A stretch of DNA of 46,221 bases, from contig CAJTVB010000028.1 in the NCBI GenBank assembly GCA_910579755.1, positions 1-46,221 on the forward strand, in the 5' to 3' direction. Below, piece by piece: positions 8,016 to 15,440 of the stretch. The translations under genes were made by a program, and so were the position numbers. Source of the DNA: an uncultured Acetatifactor sp. (GTDB lineage: Bacteria > Bacillota > Clostridia > Lachnospirales > Lachnospiraceae). Numbering within the stretch: position 1 is the first letter of the stretch; each line of letters opens with the position of its first letter. The notes below the pieces were generated by a model. It made no database searches, was not told the origin of the DNA, and saw nothing but the letters and a program-made list of their open reading frames with translations.

Positions 8016-10001
8016 ATGAAAATCAGGGCAAAGCTGATCATCTGTTTCTCTTCAATTTGCATTGGATGTATGCTGATCTCGATGCTGAGTGTTCTGGCAA
8101 AGACACATCAACGCTTTGATACAATGAACGATGTACAGGCGAAAACAGCGGCGGAGTATTATGCCGCTTCGATCCAGGCATGGTTTGAAAAAAAGACGGC
8201 AATTGTGGATTCTGCAGTTGCATATATGGAATCTCTGGAGGAGATGGACGAAGAAGCGGTTATTACATATTTGGAAGCACTGATGAATGGAAATGAGGGT
8301 ACGACAGATGTGTTTGCGGCGTTTGCTGATGGAACCTTTTTAGACGGGAGCCGGCTGGAGCTTGGAGATGACTGGGATTATTTCGGATATCCCTGGTATA
8401 CGGAAGGTATGGCTGCTGAGGAGAAGGTCTATTGTGATCCTTATATGGACAGCAGTGCAGGAGGGATGGTAATGCCCGTTTCCAGGAAATTTGTCTGCAA
8501 GGATGGTTCTGCCGGTGTGATCGGCATGAGTCTGCAGCTGCAGACCATGTTTGATTCGCTCAACCAGGTGGCAGATACCTCGGACGGGGTTTATGTGTTC
8601 ATGACTGATGACGACGGAAGAATTCTGATGCATCGCAACAGTGAGTTCATGCCGGCCGGCGGAAGCATGAGCCTGGTAAATGAGGTGTTGGGAGGTGCGT
8701 ATGCCGCCTCACTGGCGGACACGTCGGTTTCTGTTAAGGATTATGATGGTGTAGAGAGATACCTGATGGCAGTTCCCAGTTCTGTGGGAAGTGTGATCGT
8801 TGCGACTCCGGTATCGGTCTATAACGAAGCGGTTAATCAGCTGGTAAGCATTTTTATAGCCACCATTTTGATCGCAACCATAGTGGCGGCAGTGGTGGTG
8901 TTCCTGTTCAGCGCCAGCATTACAAGACCTATTATTGCCATGCAGAGTGAGATCACACAGCTGCGAGAGCTGAAACTGCAGATGGACGGCAGGTCGGAGA
9001 TCGGAAACCGGCGCCGGGATGAGCTGGGGGTTATGGACAGGGCCGTTCAGGAGCTGCGTATCCGTCTGAATCAGATCGTTCATCAGCTGATGCAGGCATC
9101 CGACATGCTGAAGAGTCAGTTTTCCAGTGTGCGGAGTTCGGTGGGGAATGCCGTGTCTGATAATCGTTCGGTGAAGGGGACCATCAGCCAGGTGGTGGTG
9201 GCCATCGACGATGTGGCCCAGCAGACTCAGCAGGCAAATGAAAATCTTACGGAATTTGCGGAAGAGCTTTCCAATGTGGCGGATCGTATGGAACGTATGA
9301 ATGAGGTGGTCGCTGCGGCTGTGTGCCAGTGCCGCGACGGCATGGAGACGGTGAACCTGCTTTCCAGAAAGTTTGACCAGAGCCGGAGGATGCAGGCTAC
9401 TACCCGTGAAACAGCGGACGGTCTTTCGCAGAAGTCGGAGTCCATTGACGGTATCAGCAAGACGATCGGTGAAATTGCCAGTCAGACCTCTCTGCTTGCC
9501 CTGAATGCCTCCATCGAGGCGGCAAGGGCCGGTGAAGCAGGGAGAGGCTTTGCAGTAGTAGCCGAGGAAATCGGAAGGCTGGCGGCACAGACATCCTCTG
9601 CCACCGGAGATATCACTCAGATTATAACGGAAATTCAGAATGAGGTAAGGAATGTCAGCGGTCAGATCGGGCAGATCCAGGACACCACTATGGACTGTAT
9701 GCAGACCATGGAGGATGCCCAGGGAGCGTTTCAGAGGATCAGCGATGATATTTCCGGTATGGGAAGTGATATAAATGAACTTGAAACGGCGGTGGAAAGC
9801 CTGAATCGAAACAAGGACGGCATCGTTGACAAGTTTTCCGGTATATCCAGCGAGACTCAGGAGCTGACGGCGGCCAGCCAGGAGATCAATGAGCGGGTGG
9901 AAAATCAAAATGAGGAGATGGAAAGCATTGATTTCTCCATGCAGGAGCTGCACCAGGTGGTAGAACGACTGAATAGTGTTATAGAAGAATTTCATGTTTA
10001 A
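8016..10001 (+). CDS. Methyl-accepting chemotaxis protein with dCache-like sensor
   Basis: 661 residues. The ATG at 8016 has GGAGG 8 bases upstream; the earlier ATG at 8001 overlaps that site and is not used. Layout: short cytoplasmic start and first membrane span (about residues 5-25), an extracytoplasmic region of about 240 residues with dCache character ('YFGYPWYTEGMAAEEKVYCDPYMD' region near residue 125), second span at about 275-300, HAMP-like segment, then a long coiled-coil signalling domain. The hairpin tip is the conserved 'SQTSLLALNASIEAARAGEA' at about 489-508. The protein would sense a small extracellular ligand and pass the signal to CheA/CheW. No other chemotaxis or flagellar gene is in the window, so it is an orphan receptor here; it could work with the pilus downstream, but that is a guess. 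Confidence 0.93.
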   Translation: MKIRAKLIICFSSICIGCMLISMLSVLAKTHQRFDTMNDVQAKTAAEYYAASIQAWFEKKTAIVDSAVAYMESLEEMDEEAVITYLEALMNGNEGTTDVFAAFADGTFLDGSRLELGDDWDYFGYPWYTEGMAAEEKVYCDPYMDSSAGGMVMPVSRKFVCKDGSAGVIGMSLQLQTMFDSLNQVADTSDGVYVFMTDDDGRILMHRNSEFMPAGGSMSLVNEVLGGAYAASLADTSVSVKDYDGVERYLMAVPSSVGSVIVATPVSVYNEAVNQLVSIFIATILIATIVAAVVVFLFSASITRPIIAMQSEITQLRELKLQMDGRSEIGNRRRDELGVMDRAVQELRIRLNQIVHQLMQASDMLKSQFSSVRSSVGNAVSDNRSVKGTISQVVVAIDDVAQQTQQANENLTEFAEELSNVADRMERMNEVVAAAVCQCRDGMETVNLLSRKFDQSRRMQATTRETADGLSQKSESIDGISKTIGEIASQTSLLALNASIEAARAGEAGRGFAVVAEEIGRLAAQTSSATGDITQIITEIQNEVRNVSGQIGQIQDTTMDCMQTMEDAQGAFQRISDDISGMGSDINELETAVESLNRNKDGIVDKFSGISSETQELTAASQEINERVENQNEEMESIDFSMQELHQVVERLNSVIEEFHV

Positions 10002-10103
10002 GTTTTTTCAATAATCACAGCCTCTCCACTTACATTCGCAAAACCAGCCAGTGTTGCTGTCTGCCGCCGCGCTGCGGTTCTGTGTTTTGCTTATGTGTGC
10101 GGA

Positions 10104-10115
10104 GTGAATAGTAAC
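10104..10115. repeat. Dispersed GTGAATAGTAAC motif
   Basis: This 12-base motif recurs with small changes in other intergenic gaps of the window: 2009-2020, 2057-2068, 6637-6648, 36169-36180 and 36391-36402. Each lies outside genes. It appears to be the conserved end of a short extragenic repeat. Confidence 0.5.
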
Positions 10116-10144
10116 CAGTTCATCACAATTTATAAAATTAGGTA

Positions 10145-10197
10145 TTGACAACCTCCGGATTCTGGTGTAGTGTAATAGACACTTACACATCCGGAGG
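10145..10197 (+). promoter_or_regulatory. TTGACA with a large hairpin in the leader of the pilus operon
   Basis: The 407-base gap before the CpaF gene holds TTGACA at 10145-10150; the matching -10 (TAGTGT at 10168-10173) is poor. Overlapping it, CCTCCGGAT (10152-10160) is perfectly complementary to ATCCGGAGG (10189-10197), and inside it GTGTAA (10170-10175) pairs with TTACAC (10183-10188). The right arm contains GGAGG, so pairing would hide a ribosome-site-like sequence. No T tract follows. The remaining 210 bases to the ATPase start show no recognised riboswitch; an in-frame extension of the ATPase frame through them is not protein-like. Confidence 0.4.
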
Positions 10198-10408
10198 TAA
10201 GTTTCTGGTTTTACTCATTGAGTTCAGGCCGTATCGGCCGATTACCACAGTTTTTACTATAGTTTTACTGCTGCCGGGGATCTTTTTGTCTGACGGATTC
10301 TTGAGAGACAGCGAAGCGTTTTCGGAAAAAGGCGGATGTGATGTATTGCAGCGCAGTTTTCCAAGGCAGGCATATCTGTGTCAGGATTGCCGTGCAAGGA
10401 TTGGAGGG

Positions 10409-11557
10409 ATGAAGAAAATCAAAACAGAACAGGTTGCCGCCCAGGAGGATCTGCTGCAGCAGCTGGTGAGTGATTATACTACTCAGAAGCAGCAGTCATT
10501 GATGCAGATGAAGAAAGGCCAGCTCTCCAAGGAGGCCTTTCTGGCAGAAGCGGCAGGCCACATAGCCGCCTATTACAAAAGGTCAAAAAAGCAGGACCAG
10601 CAGCTGCTGGACGCGTTTGAACAGTATGTTTTCGGTTATTCCAGACTGTCAAAGCTGATCGACGACAGAACAGTTTCGGATATCCGGGTGGTGGGCTATG
10701 ACAACGTCCGCATCAAAAGAAAAGGGCAGAGGATGGCCGCAGATGTGTCATTTTCCTCTCCCAGAGAATATCGGCAGTTTATCGACTATATTGCTACAAA
10801 AAATCAGGTGAACATATCTAATCTCAATGCAATTCAACGGTTTACGGACAACGAGAGCCATCCGGATTTTATTCTGCGGTTTACGCTCTCCATGCCTCTT
10901 GTAAACACCTATAATGAACCCTATCTATGTATCAGAAAGGTTCCCAGAGTTTTTCCCCAGATGAAAGAACTGATTGCACAGGAAATGCTGGACCGGGAGA
11001 CGGCTGAGCTTTTGGTGAGCCGCTTCCGGGAGGGATCTACCTTAATATGCGGAGGCAATTCCTCAGGAAAGACCACGCTGCTCAATGCGCTGAAGGAGAC
11101 ACTTCCGGACAATATGGCAGTTTTGGTGGCCCAGCAGGCAGATGAGCTGACTACCATGTTTCATCCGGATATGATGTTTCTGCATTCCATGCCCGGGTCG
11201 GGGGAACAGCAAATCAGCTATGACCTGGAACATATCAGCATTGCCGGTCTTACCATGGATGTGGATTTCTTTATTATCGGCGAGGTGAAGGGAGCGGAGG
11301 CCTTGTATTTGCTGAATGCAGCTTATACGGGACAGCTTTGTGCCGCTACCATTCATGCCCCTTCTGCGGACAGGGCGCCGGACAAGCTGGTGGACTATGC
11401 CATGTATCGAAGCCGTTATTCCAGGGACGAGTTGATGAAGATGCTGGATTGCTTCCGCACACTTGTGTTTGTGGAGCATTACAAGGTGAAGGAAATCTTC
11501 GACTGCAGGGGATGGGATCCTGCCAGCAGGAGCCTGTCCTATGAAAGGATTTATTAA
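10409..11557 (+). CDS. cpaF: Tad/CpaF-type pilus assembly ATPase
   Basis: 382 residues from the ATG at 10409. The site GGAGGG abuts this ATG closely, so the start is not certain; an upstream TTG at 10351 is possible. The C-terminal two thirds form the secretion ATPase: Walker A GGNSSGKT, 'FFIIGEVKGAEALYLLNAAY' as Walker B, and 'CAATIHAPSADRAPDKLVDY' with the His-box motif. The N-terminal part (about 1-120) is helical. As a hexameric cytoplasmic ATPase it would power Tad pilus assembly together with the TadB/TadC platform encoded next. It leads a cluster of nine genes with short gaps or overlaps up to 20044. No CpaE/TadZ gene or secretin is present, as expected for a Gram-positive Tad system. 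Confidence 0.85.
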   Translation: MKKIKTEQVAAQEDLLQQLVSDYTTQKQQSLMQMKKGQLSKEAFLAEAAGHIAAYYKRSKKQDQQLLDAFEQYVFGYSRLSKLIDDRTVSDIRVVGYDNVRIKRKGQRMAADVSFSSPREYRQFIDYIATKNQVNISNLNAIQRFTDNESHPDFILRFTLSMPLVNTYNEPYLCIRKVPRVFPQMKELIAQEMLDRETAELLVSRFREGSTLICGGNSSGKTTLLNALKETLPDNMAVLVAQQADELTTMFHPDMMFLHSMPGSGEQQISYDLEHISIAGLTMDVDFFIIGEVKGAEALYLLNAAYTGQLCAATIHAPSADRAPDKLVDYAMYRSRYSRDELMKMLDCFRTLVFVEHYKVKEIFDCRGWDPASRSLSYERIY

Positions 11558-11606
11558 GTAACATTTCAATTCAATAGAAGCTTGAAAAGCAGACAGGAGG
11601 GTGAGC

Positions 11607-12599
11607 TTGGAAGAGATACAGACCCGGATTCTGAATTTTATATCCACTTGGGACAGCGGAATTATGCTGATGAAGAGTTCGGTATTCTTATTTTTGACAG
11701 CAGGGCTTGTTTTATTGTTTCGTGATCTGAGAATGTTCCGAAATATGGCCGGGATGCTGAGGCGGACCAGAGCCGATATCAATGCGGCATCCCGGCAAAG
11801 GAGTCTGGCGGGAAGACAAAAGCTGCTGGCTCTGCAGCAGGAGCACTCGCTGTGGTATTCCATAGAAAAGCAGCTTCAATACAGCGGACTTGGCATACGC
11901 TTTCCCGGGTTGACAGCAGAATGGTGGCTGGTGGGAAACGCCGTATGTGCGGCGATTATATTTTTAGTGACAGCATTGGCGGGAGGACTGTTTCCTGCCG
12001 CGGCGGCAGTGCTGGCGGCAGGCCTGGCGGAGGGATATGTGATGAGACGCCTGCGGGAGACAAACCTGAAGCGGACTGAGAATAATCTGACCAGGCTTTT
12101 GGATTTCCTGGGAAATTACAGTATCACTGCAGGAGAAGTCACAAGTATTTTCAACCAGGTCAGCAGATACATGGAGGAACCGCTCAAAAGCGCGCTGGAT
12201 GCCTGCTGTTATGAGGCTTCTACCACCGGTGACGCCAGTGCGGCGCTTCTGACGATGGCAGAGCGGATTGAACATCCTAAGTTTAAGGAGCTGGCCCGGA
12301 ATCTGGAGATCAGTATCCGGTACTGTGCAGATTTCAAGGCCCTGGTAAACGGCAGCAGAAGGAGCTTGCGGGAATACCTGAGAATGGCTCAGGAAAGAAA
12401 GGGCATGCTTCGTGAGGCCATGATCAACCTGGTGCTGCTTTTGGGCATGTCGGCTGCCGTATTGATGATTGTGGGAAGTCTTACGGGAATTTCCGTCTGG
12501 CAGCTGGTTACCGGAACATTGCCGGGAAGAGCGGGGATTGGGGTCCTGTTGTTTATTGGGCTTATGTTCCGGGGACAGCTGCGCAGGGCTTGCAGGTAG
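11607..12599 (+). CDS. tadB: TadB-like pilus platform membrane protein
   Basis: 330 residues. The TTG at 11607 is preferred because AGGAGG at 11595-11600 stands exactly 6 bases upstream; a GTG at 11601 would abut it. The protein has an N-terminal hydrophobic segment ('SSVFLFLTAGLVLLF'), a central pair of spans around residues 110-145, a cytoplasmic helical type II secretion F-like domain in the middle (residues about 150-260) and two spans near the C-terminus. This is the layout of TadB, one of two inner-membrane platform proteins on which the CpaF ATPase acts. It follows cpaF after 49 bases and precedes the TadC homologue, which fits the conserved order of Tad loci. Confidence 0.75.
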   Translation: MEEIQTRILNFISTWDSGIMLMKSSVFLFLTAGLVLLFRDLRMFRNMAGMLRRTRADINAASRQRSLAGRQKLLALQQEHSLWYSIEKQLQYSGLGIRFPGLTAEWWLVGNAVCAAIIFLVTALAGGLFPAAAAVLAAGLAEGYVMRRLRETNLKRTENNLTRLLDFLGNYSITAGEVTSIFNQVSRYMEEPLKSALDACCYEASTTGDASAALLTMAERIEHPKFKELARNLEISIRYCADFKALVNGSRRSLREYLRMAQERKGMLREAMINLVLLLGMSAAVLMIVGSLTGISVWQLVTGTLPGRAGIGVLLFIGLMFRGQLRRACR

Positions 12600-12676
12600 C
12601 AGGCAGAAGCAGGACATTGGATAGATGACGGATGCTTTTGCCGTAAGAACCACGGAAGCGGCCCGCTGAGGCGGAA

Positions 12677-12710
12677 GACATGAGGAACAAGACATGAGGA
12701 ACAAGACATG
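12677..12710 (+). repeat. 14 bp tandem repeat carrying start codon and ribosome site of tadC
   Basis: GACATGAGGAACAA occurs twice in tandem (12677-12690, 12691-12704) and a third copy begins as GACATGG and holds the real tadC start at 12708. Each unit supplies an ATG and, for the next unit, a GAGGA ribosome site. The three ATGs lie in three different frames because 14 is not a multiple of 3. Confidence 0.75.
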
Positions 12711-13547
12711 GAAGAGACACAGATTATTATGGCCCTGAGGATTATTCCCGGTGTGATATCCGGGTTGTTACTCCTTATTTTTTGGCAGCTGCGCAGAACC
12801 TGGCATCCCGAAAAGAAGCTGCTGAAGGCTTATCGGGAGATCACAGGACTCTTAAAGGAAAAGAGAAAATCAAACGGCTGGTACCAGAAAAGCAGGCAGT
12901 GGCTGATGAAAAACGGAGCCGGATTTCATATGGGAAACAGAATCGAGCCGGTACGTTTCCTTTCTCTGCGGGTTATTCTGGGGGCGGCGGGGCTTGGGGC
13001 ATTTTTCCCGCTGCATCCCGGATATGGGATAGCGGCATTCGGTTTATTATATTTTACGCCGGTATGGCTGCTGGTATATATGAACAGACAGGATAATGAA
13101 AAGCTGCTGCCGGAGCTGAAGCTGGTTTATCATGCTCTGGAGATACAGATCCGTGCGGGAGTTTATGTGACGGATGCGCTGGCGGAATGCTATGGGAGCG
13201 TCCGGGTAAAAAGGCTCCGTCAGGCCCTTCTTGACCTGGCAGGAGACATAGTTTTAAAGGCGGATATCTATGATGCATTGGACGCCTTTCAGAAAAAATT
13301 TGACAACAGATACATTGATTCCTTGTGTATTACGATCCTTCAGGCCCTGGAATCGGGCCAGGCGCTGGAGCTGTTGCGGGACATCGGAGAGCAGATCCGG
13401 GACATGGAGGAAACCATGTTGGAACGAAAAAAGACGGCGCTGGACAGGAAGCTGACCTTTTATCAGCTGGGAGTGCTGACAGTGGTAATGGGAATAGCTC
13501 TTTATGCCTGTGTCAGCTACATGTTTGGCGCGGCATCAGGATTTTGA
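12708..13547 (+). CDS. tadC: TadC-like pilus platform membrane protein
   Basis: 279 residues. The ATG at 12708 has GAGGA 7 bases upstream. A first membrane span begins almost at the N-terminus ('IIPGVISGLLLLIFWQL'), a pair of spans lies at about residues 87-125, a cytoplasmic helical F-like domain follows (about 130-245; 'LELVYHALEIQIRAG'-like pattern with 'ALESGQALELLRDIG') and a final span closes the protein. This matches TadC, partner of TadB in the Tad platform. The gap from tadB is 108 bases and contains a short tandem repeat that duplicates the ribosome site. The small pilin follows after 18 bases. Confidence 0.75.
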   Translation: MEETQIIMALRIIPGVISGLLLLIFWQLRRTWHPEKKLLKAYREITGLLKEKRKSNGWYQKSRQWLMKNGAGFHMGNRIEPVRFLSLRVILGAAGLGAFFPLHPGYGIAAFGLLYFTPVWLLVYMNRQDNEKLLPELKLVYHALEIQIRAGVYVTDALAECYGSVRVKRLRQALLDLAGDIVLKADIYDALDAFQKKFDNRYIDSLCITILQALESGQALELLRDIGEQIRDMEETMLERKKTALDRKLTFYQLGVLTVVMGIALYACVSYMFGAASGF

Positions 13548-13565
13548 AAATCAGGAGGTATAGCA

Positions 13566-13778
13566 ATGAGAAAAATGTTGAATACAGTAAAGACAATTTT
13601 GAAAAGAGGAATGGTAAAGGAGCCGGGGATCGACGGAATACTTGTGACAGTGGGGCTGTGCATCATTGCACTGCTTCTGTGTGTTGTGATGAAGGACAGC
13701 CTGACGGCATTCATTCAGACGATTGTATCAGCTATGACCGCCCAGGCCCAACAGATCCTTAACGGGGTGCAGCCGTGA
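13566..13778 (+). CDS. Small Flp-like pilin candidate
   Basis: 70 residues, ATG 8 bases after AGGAGG, one of the strongest ribosome sites in the locus, consistent with high expression of a structural subunit. A short basic leader (RKMLNTVKTILKRGMVKEPG) precedes a hydrophobic helix ('ILVTVGLCIIALLLCVVM') and a small polar tail ending QQILNGVQP. Length and layout fit a Flp/type IVb prepilin. The usual Gly before the cleavage site could be in 'EPG|IDG', but the conserved Glu at +5 is not evident, so the exact processing site is uncertain. It sits between the platform genes and the pseudopilin genes, and its stop overlaps the next start by 4 bases. It probably is the major subunit; homology was judged by eye only. 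Confidence 0.6.
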   Translation: MRKMLNTVKTILKRGMVKEPGIDGILVTVGLCIIALLLCVVMKDSLTAFIQTIVSAMTAQAQQILNGVQP

Positions 13779-14131
13779 AAAAGGAAGAGGGAAATGCAGG
13801 GGATTTTATGGCGGTGTGTCTCTGTATGCTTGCTCTGACGGTGGTAATGCTGTCTTATGTGGACAGTGTGAGACTGGTGGGGGAAAAGACGCAGATCAGC
13901 CAGCTTGCCAGAAAGTATATCCTGAAGATGGAGACGGAGGGAAGACTGACGGATGCGGACAGAACCACACTTTGCCAAGAGTTGGAGTCACTGGGAGTCA
14001 CCGGAGTGGATCTGGGAGGATCCACTCTGGAAAAGGCAGGATATGGGGAAGCAATTGTGCTTGTTATACGCGGAAGGCTGAGAGATGGCTATGAATTTGA
14101 AGAAAAACGGGTATCTGTTGCAAAGCACTGA
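13775..14131 (+). CDS. TadE/DUF4320-like pseudopilin
   Basis: 118 residues from a GTG that overlaps the pilin stop (GTGA). The N-terminus is type IV prepilin-like: a short charged leader 'KKEEGNAG', then 'DFMAVCLCMLALTVVMLSYVD' as the hydrophobic helix. The soluble part has the order seen in DUF4320 proteins of clostridial Tad loci: 'QISQLARKYILKMETEGRL' followed by a 'LESLGVTGVDLGGST' segment and a final beta part. It is probably a minor pseudopilin processed by the peptidase encoded at 19451. Translational coupling to the pilin gene is likely. The DUF4320 label is from memory of the family pattern and should be taken as probable. Confidence 0.6.
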   Translation: MKKEEGNAGDFMAVCLCMLALTVVMLSYVDSVRLVGEKTQISQLARKYILKMETEGRLTDADRTTLCQELESLGVTGVDLGGSTLEKAGYGEAIVLVIRGRLRDGYEFEEKRVSVAKH

Positions 14132-14672
14132 GAGCGGGCAGATTCAGTGGGTGACAGGATTATGGTTTCTGCTGTTTTTGGGGATTCTGCTCTGTGCGGC
14201 ACTTCAGATGGATATTTACAGAAGTTCTTCTCAGTATTTGGAGGACGCACTGGCGGCATCCAACCTGGCCGCCGCAGTGGTGGACGTGGAAGAGTATGGG
14301 ATCTCCAATGAAATACGGATCGATGATCCCGTGAAAGCATATCAGCGATATCTGACAGCGGTAAAGGGAAATCTGAACTTAGATGATGCATGGGAGTGCC
14401 CCAACAGATCCATAGCTGCCGGTCCTATAAGGATCGTGAATTTCACGGTGTACAACGTAGGCGAAGAAGAGGTGGAAATTTATCATTTTGACGAGACGGG
14501 CTTAATGACCTTTCAGCGGGGAAACAGGGGATATGTGACGGCGCCTGACGGTTCTGCTGTGGAGGCTACCGGAATATACAGTGAAATTTCCTACCTTACA
14601 AAGGGCCTGTTTGGTCTGGAGGTGGAGGCCCATAAAGGAAAGCTGGCAGATATAGTGAAAAATGATGAGTAG
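14085..14672 (+). CDS. TadE/TadG-like pseudopilin
   Basis: 195 residues. The ATG at 14085 has GGAAGG 7 bases upstream and lies inside the previous gene, giving a 47-base overlap in another frame. The start is short and polar ('MNLKKNGYLLQSTESGQIQW'), then one hydrophobic helix ('VTGLWFLLFLGILLCAALQM') and an extracytoplasmic part of about 150 residues with beta-rich character. This fits the TadE/TadG group of minor pilins or anchors in Tad loci. It also resembles pseudopilins without a typical cleavage site: no clear Gly precedes the helix, so it may remain a membrane-anchored protein. Function inferred mainly from place and topology. Confidence 0.5.
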   Translation: MAMNLKKNGYLLQSTESGQIQWVTGLWFLLFLGILLCAALQMDIYRSSSQYLEDALAASNLAAAVVDVEEYGISNEIRIDDPVKAYQRYLTAVKGNLNLDDAWECPNRSIAAGPIRIVNFTVYNVGEEEVEIYHFDETGLMTFQRGNRGYVTAPDGSAVEATGIYSEISYLTKGLFGLEVEAHKGKLADIVKNDE

Positions 14673-14749
14673 TAGAAGGGCAGTATTGTTGAAGAAAGGA
14701 TGAGGCGGCAGACTTGTCTGTCAGGAAAGGATAGAGGACGGAAAAGAAA

Positions 14750-15409
14750 ATGAAAAAGAAGAAGGAGAGAAGAATATCGGGGGACCGGATCAGAACAGGG
14801 GGAACTGTGGCGGCACTGGCGGCAGCCGTTGCCGTATTCGCAGTCATGATTCAGCTGGAAAAAAGTGTTCTGACGCAATATGAGAAGGGAACCATCTATG
14901 TTGCGGCGGCACAAATCCCCAGAGGGCAAATGATCACGGAAGAAAACTATCAGCAGTATTTTGTGGAAAAGCAGCTGGATAAAAGCTGCATTCCGGAAAC
15001 GGCTCTGTGTCAGCCGGATCAGGTAAACGGCCTGATTGCAGTATACAGCATTGATCCGGGAGTGCTGCTGACCAGGGGGATGTTTGAGGAATACAGTGAG
15101 ATAACCGGCGGCATGAAGGAACCGGTGGTGGCAGGCTTTAAAGCGGAGGATATTTATCAGGTGGCAGGCGGGATACTTCGTGCCGGAGACAGGGTGCACA
15201 TTTATTCTGTGATGGAGGAAGAGACAACCCTGGTGTGGAAAGAAATTTTTGTTCAACAGGTGTTTGACGCATCTGGAGCAGCAATTCCAAACGGAAACAA
15301 TACTGCGGCGGCTCAGAGGATCAATGTATATCTGGACCGGGAGGATGTGGCTGAATTCTATCGTGAGCTTGCGGGAGGCTCGCTGCGGGTTGTAAAGGCA
15401 TTGGATTAA
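14750..15409 (+). CDS. cpaB: CpaB/RcpC-like SAF-domain protein
   Basis: 219 residues. A lysine-rich start is followed by a membrane span at about residues 18-36 ('TVAALAAAVAVFAVMIQL') and then a SAF domain: 'IYVAAAQIPRGQMITEENY' and 'GLIAVYSIDPGVLLTRGMF' are the typical beta-clip segments. CpaB/RcpC proteins hold this domain outside the membrane and assist pilus assembly, possibly by binding peptidoglycan. The gene follows the pseudopilin by 77 bases and precedes the giant exported protein by 31 bases. The ribosome site is weak (GAGG, 12 bases before ATG). Confidence 0.75.
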   Translation: MKKKKERRISGDRIRTGGTVAALAAAVAVFAVMIQLEKSVLTQYEKGTIYVAAAQIPRGQMITEENYQQYFVEKQLDKSCIPETALCQPDQVNGLIAVYSIDPGVLLTRGMFEEYSEITGGMKEPVVAGFKAEDIYQVAGGILRAGDRVHIYSVMEEETTLVWKEIFVQQVFDASGAAIPNGNNTAAAQRINVYLDREDVAEFYRELAGGSLRVVKALD

Positions 15410-15440
15410 GGCCTGTCAGAGCGGGCGGATAGGAGTGAGT

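Noticed and set aside
8709..9995. 428-codon minus-strand frame inside the chemotaxis receptor gene
   Set aside because: Antisense shadow of the coiled-coil coding region, His-rich, without a ribosome site.
10002..10408. Cyclic-di-GMP riboswitch before the pilus operon
   Set aside because: The conserved core words of the known c-di-GMP-I class were not found; only an unrelated hairpin is present.
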